From Bacteroidales bacterium (GTDB lineage Bacteria > Bacteroidota > Bacteroidia > Bacteroidales > WCHB1-69), in assembly GCA_016282395.1 (NCBI GenBank), contig JAEEKL010000257.1:1-34970 (forward strand): a DNA stretch of 34,970 nt, in the 5' to 3' direction. Position 1 is the first letter of the stretch. Each line of letters opens with the position of its first letter. The notes under the pieces are model-generated. The model was not told where the DNA came from. It searched no databases and saw only the letters and a list, made by a program, of their open reading frames with translations. The position numbers and the translations under genes were made by a program. Shown in pieces: positions 27,301 through 34,970 of this stretch.

Positions 27301-29899
27301 GGTGGTAAATGTGGAGGCTCTTCCTAACATCCAAGTGCTCGGTACCCGTACCATCTGTGCGGGCCAGTCCGCATCTCTGACTGCTACGGGCGGTTCGGTC
27401 TATCTATGGAATACGGGTGACACCATCAGTGACATCGTGGTTACTCCGATGACAAGCCAATCCTACGTGGTGACAGTCACCAACGCATACGGCTGTCTGG
27501 CCAGCTCCGCCGTCACGGTGACGGTGAATGCGCTGCCACAGATTCACTTCAACGGGAACACCACCATTTGCGCCGGCACCACCACCACCATCTCCGCCAT
27601 CGGCGCCAGCTCCTACTCCTGGTCCACGGGAGCGCAGACTGGCAACCTGAATGTCAGCAGTACCGGCATGTACTATGTCACGGCCACAAACGCCCAGAAC
27701 TGTTCAAAGACAGACTCCATATATGTTACAGTGAATCCGAATCCAGTAGTGCAAATTCTGGGCAATAACCACCTCTGTTTCGGAAGCATCGCCACGCTGA
27801 CCGCCACAGGTGCCTCCACCTACAGTTGGAACACCGGCGAGAACACCGCCGAAATCTCCATCGCACCGGAAAGCAACACCACCTATTCGGTTACGGGTTA
27901 TGATACCAACGGCTGTTTCGCCACCGTTCAGAAAGTGGTGAATGTGGAAAGCCTCCCCGAAGTGCAGATTCTGGGCAATCGCACCATTTGTCAGGGCCAG
28001 TCCACCGTACTGACCGCTATGGGCGGCAACACCTACTTGTGGAGTAATGGCAGCAACACACAAAACATCGCCATCTTCCCCAATGTCAGCACGACATATA
28101 CGGTGACGGCTTACAACGCCTTCGGGTGTTCCACCGTCGAATCCGTCTTGATTACGGTGAACGTCCTGCCGTCAATTGTATTTAACGGAAGCACCTCCAT
28201 TTGCCAAGGGGAAAGCACAACGATTACCGCCACTGGCGGAAACACCTATTTATGGAGTACAGGAGCCAACACCAACAATATCACTGTGTCAACTCCTGGC
28301 ATGTATAAGGTGAGCGTGACAAACTCCCTGAATTGTACGCGAATGGATTCTGTAAACGTTGTCGTGTGGGACAACCCCACCGTCAGTATCAACGGCAACA
28401 GCCTGATATGCCAAGGATCGGTGGCGTCACTGACCGCTTCCGGTGCGGAGACGTATCTGTGGAACACGGGCGAGTCAAGCGCGGCCATCACGGTGATGCC
28501 AGAGCAAACCACCACCTACAATGTCATCGGCTATGATGAGCACGGCTGCAGCAGCACTGTCAGCAAGGTGGTTAATGTGGAGGCTTTGCCGCAGGTGTTT
28601 ATCTCCGGCGAATTGGCCATCTGCCATGGCACCTCCACCACGCTCACCGCTTCAGACGCATACTCATACGTCTGGAGCACGGGCTCTACAGCGAACAGCA
28701 TCACGGTGTCCAACCAAGGTGCCTATACGGTGACAGTCACTTCCGAGAACGGATGCCAGTCAATAGCCTCGGCAACCGTCGTGGACAACCCATTCCCGAC
28801 ATTCACATTGAACGGACCTGATGACATCTGCGAGAACACCACGGAAACTTTGTCTGTCACAGGCGATTACACCTATTTGTGGAGTACGGGCGAAACGACA
28901 ACTGACATCACCATCACCACGGGTGGCGTTTACACGGTGACCGCCACCAACGATTACGACTGCTCTGCAACCGCCAGCGTGAATGTCAACCTGCTGCCTG
29001 CGCCAGAACTCACCATCATGGGGGTCTCGACCTTATGCCAGGGCGACACCACCGTGCTGACCGCATCCTCCGATGCCGTCGAGTACGTTTGGAACACCGG
29101 GGACAGCACGCAAAGCATTGTCGTGATTCCCGACAACTCGCTCTATACGGTTACGGTGACTGGTGCAAACGGCTGTACCTCCACGACCCAGCATCTGATC
29201 ACCACACTCCCCGTTTACGACATCACCGTCAATGGCGCGATTTGCGAGCATCAGGGATTCAACAATTACGGCTTTGACATTCCCGTGATAGATACGGCCG
29301 GAACTTACACCTTTGTCCAGAATTTGCAGACGGTCACCGGCTGCGACAGCACAATCACCCTGTTGCTGACCGTACAGCCGCTGCCTCGCTTGGACACCAT
29401 CAACGGGCCGCAAAACATCACCCAATATGGTAATGTTTACTACTCCATCAACAATCCGCAATACGCGAACTCCTACGAATGGTTGATTTCCAACACCCAC
29501 TGGACAATTGATTACAGCTATAACAATGCCACGCTGAATGTCAACAACAACGGCACCGGCATACTGACCGCTCGCGGCATCAACAACTGCGGATATACGG
29601 AAATCACCCTCAATCTCTACTGTAACGTCGGTATTGAGGATTATCCCGCCAATGCCGTGGTTACCCTCTATCCAAACCCCGTCCAGCAGTCGCTGTACAT
29701 TAACACAGAGAACGCCCCCGATATCAGCAAGGTGCGCCTTTACAACGAGGCGGGCCGATTGGTCTATCAGACTGACTGCAACGACACACACTTCGAAATC
29801 GACTGTACCCGCTTCGCAAACGGCCACTACACCGTACAGTTCCTGAACGAGAAAGGACGGCGAGTGGAATCCCGTAAAATTGTCGTGAAGAATAACTGA
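21305..29899 (+). CDS. Giant repetitive surface adhesin-like protein with T9SS type A sorting domain
   Basis: MDKRFTFSWLVLISVAFLLSVNSTLLAQ signal peptide; about ten N-terminal Cys-containing modules (C-E-x-x-x-P-Y ... GCDS ... L); about 28 Ig/PKD-like ~70-aa modules (IC.G.STTLTA.G...Y.WSTG ... TYTVT.T...GC); C-terminal NAVVTLYPNPVQQSLYINTENAPDISKVRLYNEAGRLVYQ...FANGHYTVQFLNEKGRRVESRKIVVKNN. Confidence 0.88.
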   Translation: MDKRFTFSWLVLISVAFLLSVNSTLLAQSQQFHTDTVYHQEFGCDSFLLTANHTYFHNDTVVKIPHYVADQGIVYMDVLDVYQIVIGHSYTYKDTVTARVCRNNLPYAYHGNFYTQTGNYWVHIPTLQGCDSLSTLVKLVVLEGQKDTTFASMCNAEPVVVNGITFTNPGTFNFPQGVDEDGCPVVQTYVITPYTVGTDTVDIMVCENELPYTYMGYSLPTQNNYRVPYVSEGGCNAIKYVRLRTCPIYEIYDTVDVTVCEIDMPYEYGGETFNESGTYQIPVPNQCGCDSAFVTLNLQVTQPQTETVTLTLCEGDFPYSYDSLHVFSEPGAYYINEDADSTCTHFTYLVLNAYHPLYDTINICTPDSFYTYRDTTFTSSTTYTYYDTNAYNCVDYLTLKINLNSQLVYDTVNVTICESEKPFVFEESEYWFPGIYDVMIQNQQGCDSAAVRFQLEMIPNATVSRDTVITRNDLPFVYYDSVFTKSGLYWMQIPAAPEDGCDTILYFNLTIQQQYFQLIDTTVCEGTVVEYLGEEISTAGPHEFIYHFAGYDSIITLNVHHLPRYVDETVYVELGEYDLPYLFADSAYFEAGYHERVLQTVSGCDSLVSLYLTVIPAIINNDTLYREVCSNDMPVTLYDSLLTEPGVYRYLIHTEESSIDSVFYVRLNVKESPTLIIADTSYLCAESTATLTAQSTGSLYVWSNGEQMPSITVSLPGVYGVTVTNAFECSASASVQVIPVELPDALVIGDNEVCYGNNLMLQAIGGTDFLWDDGSTTNVITVSPTENVTYTVTVSNVYGCSVVKEHTVTVNPLPQLVIQGNNSICSGSSTTFHVSGAMSYTWNNGSHANQITANTSGTYSVTGTDPKGCRNSSSATLTVHPLPVIQINGRNSFCQGGNTTITATGASTYVWSSGEVTQSVVADHAEQYTVTGTDQYGCTATSSVIISQSTVNASISGNTYLCHGQGTTLTVMGDDGNTYRWFDGSTNNTININAAGTYSVTVTNTNGCQNTLSAMVNEYNTTVPTISGNLTICENQTTTLRASGGSTYLWDDGSTGPMITVGATGTYSVTATGAYGCTATTSATVLVNPIPTVNILSLGTICKDDEVTLTAISNAGTFNWNSGQNTAAITVSPTVNSTYTVLVTDENGCSNTASTQITVNPLPQLYVSGQTSFCQGDTAQLNATGGVSYFWNNGQYDASISVTTPGTYTVTATGANGCEATAQLTVTMNPLPIATVTESVEICQGQQAQLSTDAPAGCTYTWSTGSHQSRIFTSEAGEYQVTVTNANQCSRVYQSYVIVHELPVINIIGEAEICQGQSTTLTVNGDAVAQYNWSSGDQNANITVSTQGQYSVTATNSYGCTATASRSVVVHPLPVATISGTLAVCKDASTTLTATGGVSYLWSTGSTASSISVSPTESQSYSVTVSDAYGCESNTSASVTVNALPLIRFSGLTTICAGTSTNVTASGANTYVWSTGGQNATVSLSQAGMYYVTATNNHQCVNTDSIQITVNPNPDVQISGDDYVCLGSTMSLTASGAQSYQWNTEEVSATIAVSPAANTTYSVTGYDANGCQSTASKVVSVKSLPVVTVSGSQTICAGKFAILTASGGSSYLWSTGKVGNTLTVSPSGNQTYVVTATNDFGCSASLDVPITVNPLPTVNFLGNTTICSGATTSITAEGGNSYNWSTGGHNATINISNAGMYYVTVTNSQNCSRTDSVYVTVNPNPSLQIEGPSYICLGDVTSLTVSGAQTYVWNTEEMSATINVAPSVTTTYTVTGYDTNGCQSTNAKVVNVEALPTISVSGNKTICIGQSTTLTATGGVNFQWSNGVTGNSIVVSPTSTQSYVVTVTNSLGCSSSLETTVTVNSLPNITFNGTTEICDGATATITASGGVSYQWSNGSHSASASITEEGYYRVTATNAQNCVNLDSVFVKVNPNPVVQISGSNYVCAGGITTLTASGAQTYLWNTEEVSPSISVTPSTATTYTVTGYDQNGCSMTVSKVVNVEALPNIQVLGTRTICAGQSASLTATGGSVYLWNTGDTISDIVVTPMTSQSYVVTVTNAYGCLASSAVTVTVNALPQIHFNGNTTICAGTTTTISAIGASSYSWSTGAQTGNLNVSSTGMYYVTATNAQNCSKTDSIYVTVNPNPVVQILGNNHLCFGSIATLTATGASTYSWNTGENTAEISIAPESNTTYSVTGYDTNGCFATVQKVVNVESLPEVQILGNRTICQGQSTVLTAMGGNTYLWSNGSNTQNIAIFPNVSTTYTVTAYNAFGCSTVESVLITVNVLPSIVFNGSTSICQGESTTITATGGNTYLWSTGANTNNITVSTPGMYKVSVTNSLNCTRMDSVNVVVWDNPTVSINGNSLICQGSVASLTASGAETYLWNTGESSAAITVMPEQTTTYNVIGYDEHGCSSTVSKVVNVEALPQVFISGELAICHGTSTTLTASDAYSYVWSTGSTANSITVSNQGAYTVTVTSENGCQSIASATVVDNPFPTFTLNGPDDICENTTETLSVTGDYTYLWSTGETTTDITITTGGVYTVTATNDYDCSATASVNVNLLPAPELTIMGVSTLCQGDTTVLTASSDAVEYVWNTGDSTQSIVVIPDNSLYTVTVTGANGCTSTTQHLITTLPVYDITVNGAICEHQGFNNYGFDIPVIDTAGTYTFVQNLQTVTGCDSTITLLLTVQPLPRLDTINGPQNITQYGNVYYSINNPQYANSYEWLISNTHWTIDYSYNNATLNVNNNGTGILTARGINNCGYTEITLNLYCNVGIEDYPANAVVTLYPNPVQQSLYINTENAPDISKVRLYNEAGRLVYQTDCNDTHFEIDCTRFANGHYTVQFLNEKGRRVESRKIVVKNN
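25640..28798 (+). repeat. Five copies of a three-module (211 aa / 633 bp) higher-order repeat in the adhesin
   Basis: The equivalent codons V-N-P-N-P begin at 25832, 26465, 27098, 27731 and 28364 (V-W-D-N-P in the last): exactly 633 bp each time. Confidence 0.92.
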
Positions 29900-29912
29900 T
29901 AACGAATATGTT

Positions 29913-29940
29913 GTAGAGACGCAAAATTTTGCGTCTCTAC
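29913..29940. repeat. 28-bp perfect palindrome GTAGAGACGCAAAATTTTGCGTCTCTAC (terminator-like or REP-like)
   Basis: Perfect inverted repeat 14 nt downstream of the adhesin stop. Confidence 0.85.
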
Positions 29941-30035
29941 CAATCACCAATCACCAATCACCAATCACTAAACACTAAACAAACACCAATCACCCCGCTT
30001 CAATAACCCATAACCCATAACCTATAACCATTACA
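29941..30035. repeat. Heptamer arrays upstream of leuS
   Basis: (CAATCAC)x4, TAAACAC TAAACAA, then ATAACCC ATAACCC ATAACCT ATAACCA, ending just before the leuS ATG. Confidence 0.9.
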
Positions 30036-30038
30036 AAT

Positions 30039-32873
30039 ATGGAATATAACTTCAGAGAAATCGAAAAAAAGTGGCAAGAAAAATGGAAAGAAACAGGTTT
30101 GTATAAGACCGAAATTGATCATAACAGACCGAAATACTATGTACTGGACATGTTCCCGTACCCGTCAGGCGCAGGGTTGCATGTGGGGCATCCGCTCGGC
30201 TATATCGCCGCCGACATCGATGCGCGCTACAAACGTCAGAAAGGCTTCAACGTGCTACACCCTATGGGTTACGATGCCTTTGGCCTTCCAGCCGAGCAGT
30301 ATGCCATCCAGACTGGCCAGCATCCGGCGGTGACCACCGAGAAGAACGTCAACCGTTACCGCGAACAGCTTGACAAAATCGGTTTCTCGTTCGATTGGGA
30401 ACGCTCGTTCAAAACCTGCGACCCCGACTATTACAAATGGACGCAGTGGACGTTCGTCCAGCTGTTCAAATCCTACTATTGCTACCAAGCCAACCAAGCC
30501 CGCCCAATTTCCGAATTGGAAGAGGCTTTCGCCGCCAATGGCACGCTTGGTTTGGAGGTGGCGCAGACCAAGCCGATGGAGTTTACTGCCGAGGAGTGGA
30601 TCGCCGCTTCCGAAAAGGAAAAGCAAGAAATCCTGATGAACTACCGTCTGGCCTATCTCGCCGACACGTGGGTGAACTGGTGCCCGAAACTCGGCACGGT
30701 ACTTGCCAACGATGAGGTGGTGAACGGACTCTCTGTGCGCGGCGGCTTTCCCGTGGAACGCAAACTGATGAGACAGTGGATTTTGCGCGTATCCGCATAC
30801 GCGGAACGTCTGCTCCAAGGGCTTGAAAAAGTTGATTGGACGGATTCCCTGAAGGAAATCCAGCGCAACTGGATAGGTCGCAGCGAAGGTGCCGCCGTGT
30901 GGTTCCCTCTCGCCAAACAGGAACCGTCCGACTGGAAAAAAATCTACATGGGTGATTATGAAGGGGTGAAAAATGAGGCTGCATTCGAGATCTTCACCAC
31001 CCGCCCCGACACCATCTTCGGTGTGACGTTTATGGTCTTATGTCCTGAACATGAGATGATAGACCAAATCACCACACCTGAACAGAAAGCCGAGGTAGAA
31101 GCTTACGTCACGTGGGCCAAGAACCGTTCCGAGCGCGAACGTCAGGCGGAAGTCAAGAAAGTGAGCGGCGTCTTCACCGGCGCATTCGCCATCAATCCAA
31201 TCACCGAAGAGCGCATCCCCATCTGGGTGAGTGACTACGTGCTGTCAGATTACGGCACCGGCGCCATCATGGCCGTGCCAGCACACGACAGCCGCGACTT
31301 TGCTTTTGCAAGACATTTCAATCTACCTATCCGTCAGGTGGTTGCACCTGCCGTGGATGAGGTCAGCGACCCTGACACGTGGGAGGAATCCATGGACAGC
31401 AAAACGGGCGTTTGCGTCAACTCGGGCTTCATCACCGGCATGACCGTCAAGGAAGGCGGCAAAGCCGTGATTGAGAAGATCAAGACGATGTGTGTCGGTT
31501 ATGGCACAGTAAACTACCGTCTCCGCGACGCCATCTTCAGCCGCCAGCGCTACTGGGGCGAACCGTTCCCTGTCTATTACAAGGACGGAATGCCTTATCC
31601 GATTCCCGAATCCGAACTTCCCTTGCTGCTTCCCGAGGTGGACCAGTTCCTGCCCACCGAGACAGGCGAGCCGCCGTTGGCCCGCGCCAAAAACTGGACC
31701 CACAACGGTTATCCGATGGAATACAGCACCATGCCCGGATTCGCCGGCTCCAGCGCGTACTACCTGCGCTATATGGATCCGAAAAACGATAAAGAATTGG
31801 TTTCCAAGGAGGCTGACGAATATTGGCAGAATGTTGATCTGTATGTCGGCGGCGCGGAACATGGTACAGGACACCTCATATATGCCCGTTTCTGGAACAA
31901 ATTCTTGTTTGATATAGGCATCAGCTGCAAGGATGAGCCGTTCCAGAAGCTCATCAATCAGGGCATGATCCAGGGTCGTTCCAATTTCGTTTATCGTGTG
32001 GTCGGGACCAACAAGTTCGTCTCTCTTAATCTCAAAAAGGAATACGAAACCACGCCTATCCATGTGGATGTCAACATTGTACACAACGATGTGTTGGACA
32101 TTGAGGCTTTCAAGAATTGGATGCCCGACTTCAAGGATGCCGAATTTATCCTCGAAAACGGCCAATACATTTGCGGTTGGGAAATCGAAAAGATGTCTAA
32201 GTCGAAATACAACGTGCAGAATCCTGATGATTTGGTGGAAAAATACGGTGCAGACACGTTGCGCATGTATGAGATGTTCCTTGGCCCGGTCGAGATGGCC
32301 AAACCGTGGGACACCAACGGCATCGAGGGTGTTTCCCGTTTCATCCGCAAATTCTGGAAACTCTACTTCGACGGCGAGGGCAACTTTAATGTCATTGACG
32401 AGGAACCGACCAAAGCCGAGTGGAAGACATTGCATAAGACTATCAAGAAGATTGAGGAGGACAACGAACGTTTCTCCTTCAACACGGCGGTAAGCGCGTT
32501 CATGATCTGTGCAAACGAACTGAACGACGCCAAGTGCAACAAACGCGCCATTCTTGAGCCGCTCTGTATCCTGATGTCGGCGTATGCTCCGCACATCACC
32601 GAAGAACTTTGGTCGCTGCTTGGACACGAAGAATCAATCTTAAAGGCCACCTATCCGATTTATGACGAGCATTATATGGTAGAGGACGAGTATCTGTATC
32701 CTGTCTCTTTCAATGGCAAGATGCGTCTGAAAATGTCGTTCCCAGCTGATTTCGGTCCTAAAGATATTGAACCCAAGGTGTTGGAAAGCCCCGACGTACA
32801 GAAATGGCTTGCAGGTGCTACCCCGAAGAAAGTGATTGTTGTGCCGAAAAAGATTGTTAATATCGTGTTTTAA
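30039..32873 (+). CDS. leuS: Leucyl-tRNA synthetase
   Basis: [22 protein letters not shown]...[23 protein letters not shown] (HIGH-like), [15 protein letters not shown] (KMSKS). Confidence 0.97.
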   Translation: MEYNFREIEKKWQEKWKETGLYKTEIDHNRPKYYVLDMFPYPSGAGLHVGHPLGYIAADIDARYKRQKGFNVLHPMGYDAFGLPAEQYAIQTGQHPAVTTEKNVNRYREQLDKIGFSFDWERSFKTCDPDYYKWTQWTFVQLFKSYYCYQANQARPISELEEAFAANGTLGLEVAQTKPMEFTAEEWIAASEKEKQEILMNYRLAYLADTWVNWCPKLGTVLANDEVVNGLSVRGGFPVERKLMRQWILRVSAYAERLLQGLEKVDWTDSLKEIQRNWIGRSEGAAVWFPLAKQEPSDWKKIYMGDYEGVKNEAAFEIFTTRPDTIFGVTFMVLCPEHEMIDQITTPEQKAEVEAYVTWAKNRSERERQAEVKKVSGVFTGAFAINPITEERIPIWVSDYVLSDYGTGAIMAVPAHDSRDFAFARHFNLPIRQVVAPAVDEVSDPDTWEESMDSKTGVCVNSGFITGMTVKEGGKAVIEKIKTMCVGYGTVNYRLRDAIFSRQRYWGEPFPVYYKDGMPYPIPESELPLLLPEVDQFLPTETGEPPLARAKNWTHNGYPMEYSTMPGFAGSSAYYLRYMDPKNDKELVSKEADEYWQNVDLYVGGAEHGTGHLIYARFWNKFLFDIGISCKDEPFQKLINQGMIQGRSNFVYRVVGTNKFVSLNLKKEYETTPIHVDVNIVHNDVLDIEAFKNWMPDFKDAEFILENGQYICGWEIEKMSKSKYNVQNPDDLVEKYGADTLRMYEMFLGPVEMAKPWDTNGIEGVSRFIRKFWKLYFDGEGNFNVIDEEPTKAEWKTLHKTIKKIEEDNERFSFNTAVSAFMICANELNDAKCNKRAILEPLCILMSAYAPHITEELWSLLGHEESILKATYPIYDEHYMVEDEYLYPVSFNGKMRLKMSFPADFGPKDIEPKVLESPDVQKWLAGATPKKVIVVPKKIVNIVF

Positions 32874-32875
32874 AT

Positions 32876-32955
32876 GGTTATTGGTTATTGGTTATTGGTT
32901 ATTGAGTTTGGTTATTGATTATTGGTTATTGGTTATTGGTAAATTGGTAATTGAG
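32876..32955. repeat. Heptamer array directly downstream of leuS
   Basis: (GGTTATT)x4, GAGTTT, GGTTATT GATTATT GGTTATT GGTTATT GG..., beginning 3 nt after the TAA stop. Confidence 0.9.
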
Positions 32956-33013
32956 TTTGGTTAAAAGAGGCTGATTCTTGATTATAGTTGACCATAAACC
33001 ACCACCAATCTTT

Positions 33014-33089
33014 TCAATAACCACTAACCCCAACTATAACCTATAACCTATAACCTGTCAATAACCTATAACCCATAACCTATAACCTT
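33014..33089. repeat. Heptamer array directly upstream of the flippase gene
   Basis: ...ATAACCT ATAACCT ATAACCT GTCA ATAACCT ATAACCC ATAACCT ATAACCT; complementary in sense to 32876-32955. Confidence 0.9.
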
Positions 33090-33095
33090 TACAAG

Positions 33096-34550
33096 GTGAA
33101 ACAGAAAGATTTCGTATTCAACCTCTGTCTGCTCATTTTCCTGAACCTCTTAGTCAAGCCTTTCTGGATGCTTGGCGTGGACGTGGGGGTGCAGAACAGC
33201 GTGGGCGCGGAGAATTATGGACTCTATTTCTCCATTTTTAATTTCACCCTGCTTTTTTATATGGTGCTCGACATGGGCACATCGAACTTCAACAACCGCA
33301 ATATCGCACAGAACACGCAACTGTTGGACAAACATCTGTCGAGTTACATCATCCTGCGGTTACTGCTCGGGGTGGTCTATTTTGTGGTGATTTTTGCAGT
33401 CGCGCTACTTATCGGCTACCGTGATGTCCAGCTTCGGCTTCTGTTTTGGATCGGGCTGAACCAGTTCCTGAGCGCTTTCCTGCTCTATGTGCGTTCCAAC
33501 ATCTCCGCCCTGCTGATGTTCAAGACCGACAGCGTTATCTCGGTGACAGACAGGCTCTTGATGATTCTGTTTTGCGGGCTGCTGCTGTGGGGGCATGTCA
33601 CGGAGAAACCGTTCCGCATCGAGTGGTTCGTGTGGTGCCAGACGGCGGCATACCTCATCACCATCGCGATTGCCCTCGCAATTGTCCTGCGCAAGGCTCA
33701 TCTGCGAAAGCTGCATTGGGATGTTCTCTTTTTTATAGTCATCATCAAGAAGAGTCTGCCATACGCGCTGATTACCCTTCTGATGGCCTGCTATTACCGC
33801 ATGGATTCTGTGATGCTGGAGCGGATGCTGCCCAGCGACGCTGGTGCGGCGCAAGCAGGAATCTATGCTTCCGCCTTTCGACTGCTCGATGCGCTCGTGA
33901 TGGTTGCCTACCTCTTCTCTGTCATCCTGCTGCCATTGTTCTCCAAGATGTTGAAAAACAAGGAGAACGTTATTCCCGTGATACGCACCTCATTCGCATT
34001 GCTCTTCCTGTTTTCAGTCACCGCCGTTGTGATTTTGTACGAGTATCGCGAACCTGTCATACAAATGTTTTACCCTGATATTGCAGAAAGCAGTGTTCCG
34101 GTCTTCCGACTGATCATTCTCGGGCTGATTCCCATATCCATGACCTACTTGTTCGGCACGCTGCTTACCGCCAACGGCAGCTTGAAACAGCTGAATATCA
34201 TCGCCGCCGTTGGTATTATCATCAATGTGACGGCCAATCTGCTGCTGATTCCGCGTATGCAGGCATGCGGATCCGCCATAGCCAGTTTCTGCACGCAATT
34301 CGCGGTTGCGGTGATGCAATTCGCTATTGCTCTGCGGATCGTAAAGTTCCCGTTCTCCACATTCCCATGGCTACGATGCCTGCTATTCACGGCTTTGCTT
34401 GTCACGGCCACAGTCCTCGCACCACGCATCCTGCACATCGGTACGCTGTGGTCTTTGCTGGTTCTCGGCACATTCTCCCTTGTGCTCGGCTTCGCCACAG
34501 GCCTGCTGCGCGTCAACTATTTGAAGACTATGTTTGCCAAAAATGATTAA
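33096..34550 (+). CDS. Polysaccharide/lipid flippase-like multipass membrane protein (MOP superfamily)
   Basis: 484 aa, about 12-14 hydrophobic segments; GVQNSVGAENYGLYFSIFNFTLLFYMVLDMGTSNFNNR; GTG start. Confidence 0.75.
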   Translation: MKQKDFVFNLCLLIFLNLLVKPFWMLGVDVGVQNSVGAENYGLYFSIFNFTLLFYMVLDMGTSNFNNRNIAQNTQLLDKHLSSYIILRLLLGVVYFVVIFAVALLIGYRDVQLRLLFWIGLNQFLSAFLLYVRSNISALLMFKTDSVISVTDRLLMILFCGLLLWGHVTEKPFRIEWFVWCQTAAYLITIAIALAIVLRKAHLRKLHWDVLFFIVIIKKSLPYALITLLMACYYRMDSVMLERMLPSDAGAAQAGIYASAFRLLDALVMVAYLFSVILLPLFSKMLKNKENVIPVIRTSFALLFLFSVTAVVILYEYREPVIQMFYPDIAESSVPVFRLIILGLIPISMTYLFGTLLTANGSLKQLNIIAAVGIIINVTANLLLIPRMQACGSAIASFCTQFAVAVMQFAIALRIVKFPFSTFPWLRCLLFTALLVTATVLAPRILHIGTLWSLLVLGTFSLVLGFATGLLRVNYLKTMFAKND

Positions 34551-34695
34551 CATCGCCTAATCGCAAAAAAGGCGCAGCCCCACAGCCACGCACTTATTCT
34601 GCGTTAACAGAATTACTGCTGATGCAATAATTCTTGAAAATTCGTTGTTGATTTGTGGTAATTTGTGTTCATGGATATTGGTCAACCCTTGACCT

Positions 34696-34762
34696 CTGAC
34701 AGAACAAAATGCCAAAATGTCAGTGCTTTTTTCCTTGGAAATCACTGGCATTATATTTTGGC
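34696..34762. promoter_or_regulatory. Nested inverted repeats upstream of dnaK (candidate activator-binding site)
   Basis: CTGACA-N16-TGTCAG (34696-34723); GCCAAAAT (34711-34718) with ATTTTGGC (34755-34762); CAGTG (34721-34725) with CACTG (34743-34747). Confidence 0.55.
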
Positions 34763-34774
34763 ACAGTTGTTGCA
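34759..34774 (+). promoter_or_regulatory. Sigma-54 (RpoN) -24/-12 promoter upstream of dnaK
   Basis: TGGCACAGTTGTTGCA: matches TGGCAC-N5-TTGCW with GG-N10-GC spacing; about 70 nt upstream of dnaK ATG. Confidence 0.75.
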
Positions 34775-34831
34775 ATAGATGTCCGCGTTCAGCAATGAAC
34801 TGCGTAAAAATCAAGATTGTTTAATAATTAA

Positions 34832-34970
<139 letters not shown>

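Noticed and set aside
29033-29950. 305-aa minus-strand ORF over the adhesin 3' end, and similar minus ORFs at 22442-23101 and 26120-26488
   Set aside because: Antisense to the repeat-bearing adhesin frame; composition reflects the complement of Thr/Ser/Val/Gly-rich repeats.
29941-30035. Telomere-like or CRISPR-like interpretation of CAATCAC/ATAACCC repeats
   Set aside because: Seven-bp degenerate units recur internally in several spacers of a bacterial chromosome; not terminal and no spacer structure.
31323-32627. 434-aa minus-strand ORF inside leuS
   Set aside because: Fully antisense to conserved LeuRS sequence; shadow ORF.
34557-34814. 85-aa minus ORF between flippase and dnaK
   Set aside because: Overlaps the dnaK regulatory region, no recognisable family, biased composition not protein-like.

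Overview
Window from a Bacteroidetes-type genome: T9SS-type C-terminal sorting domain, TAnnTTTG-like -7 promoter elements, C-minus L36. (1) Positions 1-10.6 kb hold a minus-strand Type I restriction-modification operon, in transcriptional order hsdM, AlbA_2/GHKL/wHTH gene 1, hsdS, 64-aa zinc ribbon, dGTPase-like HD hydrolase, Bro-N-like/Fic protein, AlbA_2/GHKL/wHTH gene 2, hsdR (runs off the left edge). The Fic + AlbA_2 gene 2 cassette is bracketed by a 35-bp direct repeat: the start of hsdR and a truncated second hsdR start. An 11-bp x13 tandem array precedes hsdR. (2) Positions 10.7-17.2 kb hold the distal half of the ribosomal spc/alpha cluster (rpmD-rplO-secY-map-infA-rpmJ-rpsM-rpsK-rpsD-rpoA-rplQ), cut off from rpsE. 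(3) Positions 17.7-29.9 kb hold envelope/secreted proteins: a secreted protein with a tail-fibre-like motif, a TonB_C/OmpA-like protein, and a ~2.86-kaa T9SS-type adhesin with a five-copy 211-aa (633-bp) higher-order repeat. (4) Positions 30-35 kb hold leuS, a flippase-like gene and the start of dnaK, the latter preceded by a textbook sigma-54 -24/-12 element with inverted repeats. Several spacers contain degenerate arrays with a strict 7-bp period, repeatedly beginning at or just after the upstream stop codon. Everything was read by eye; no database search was run.
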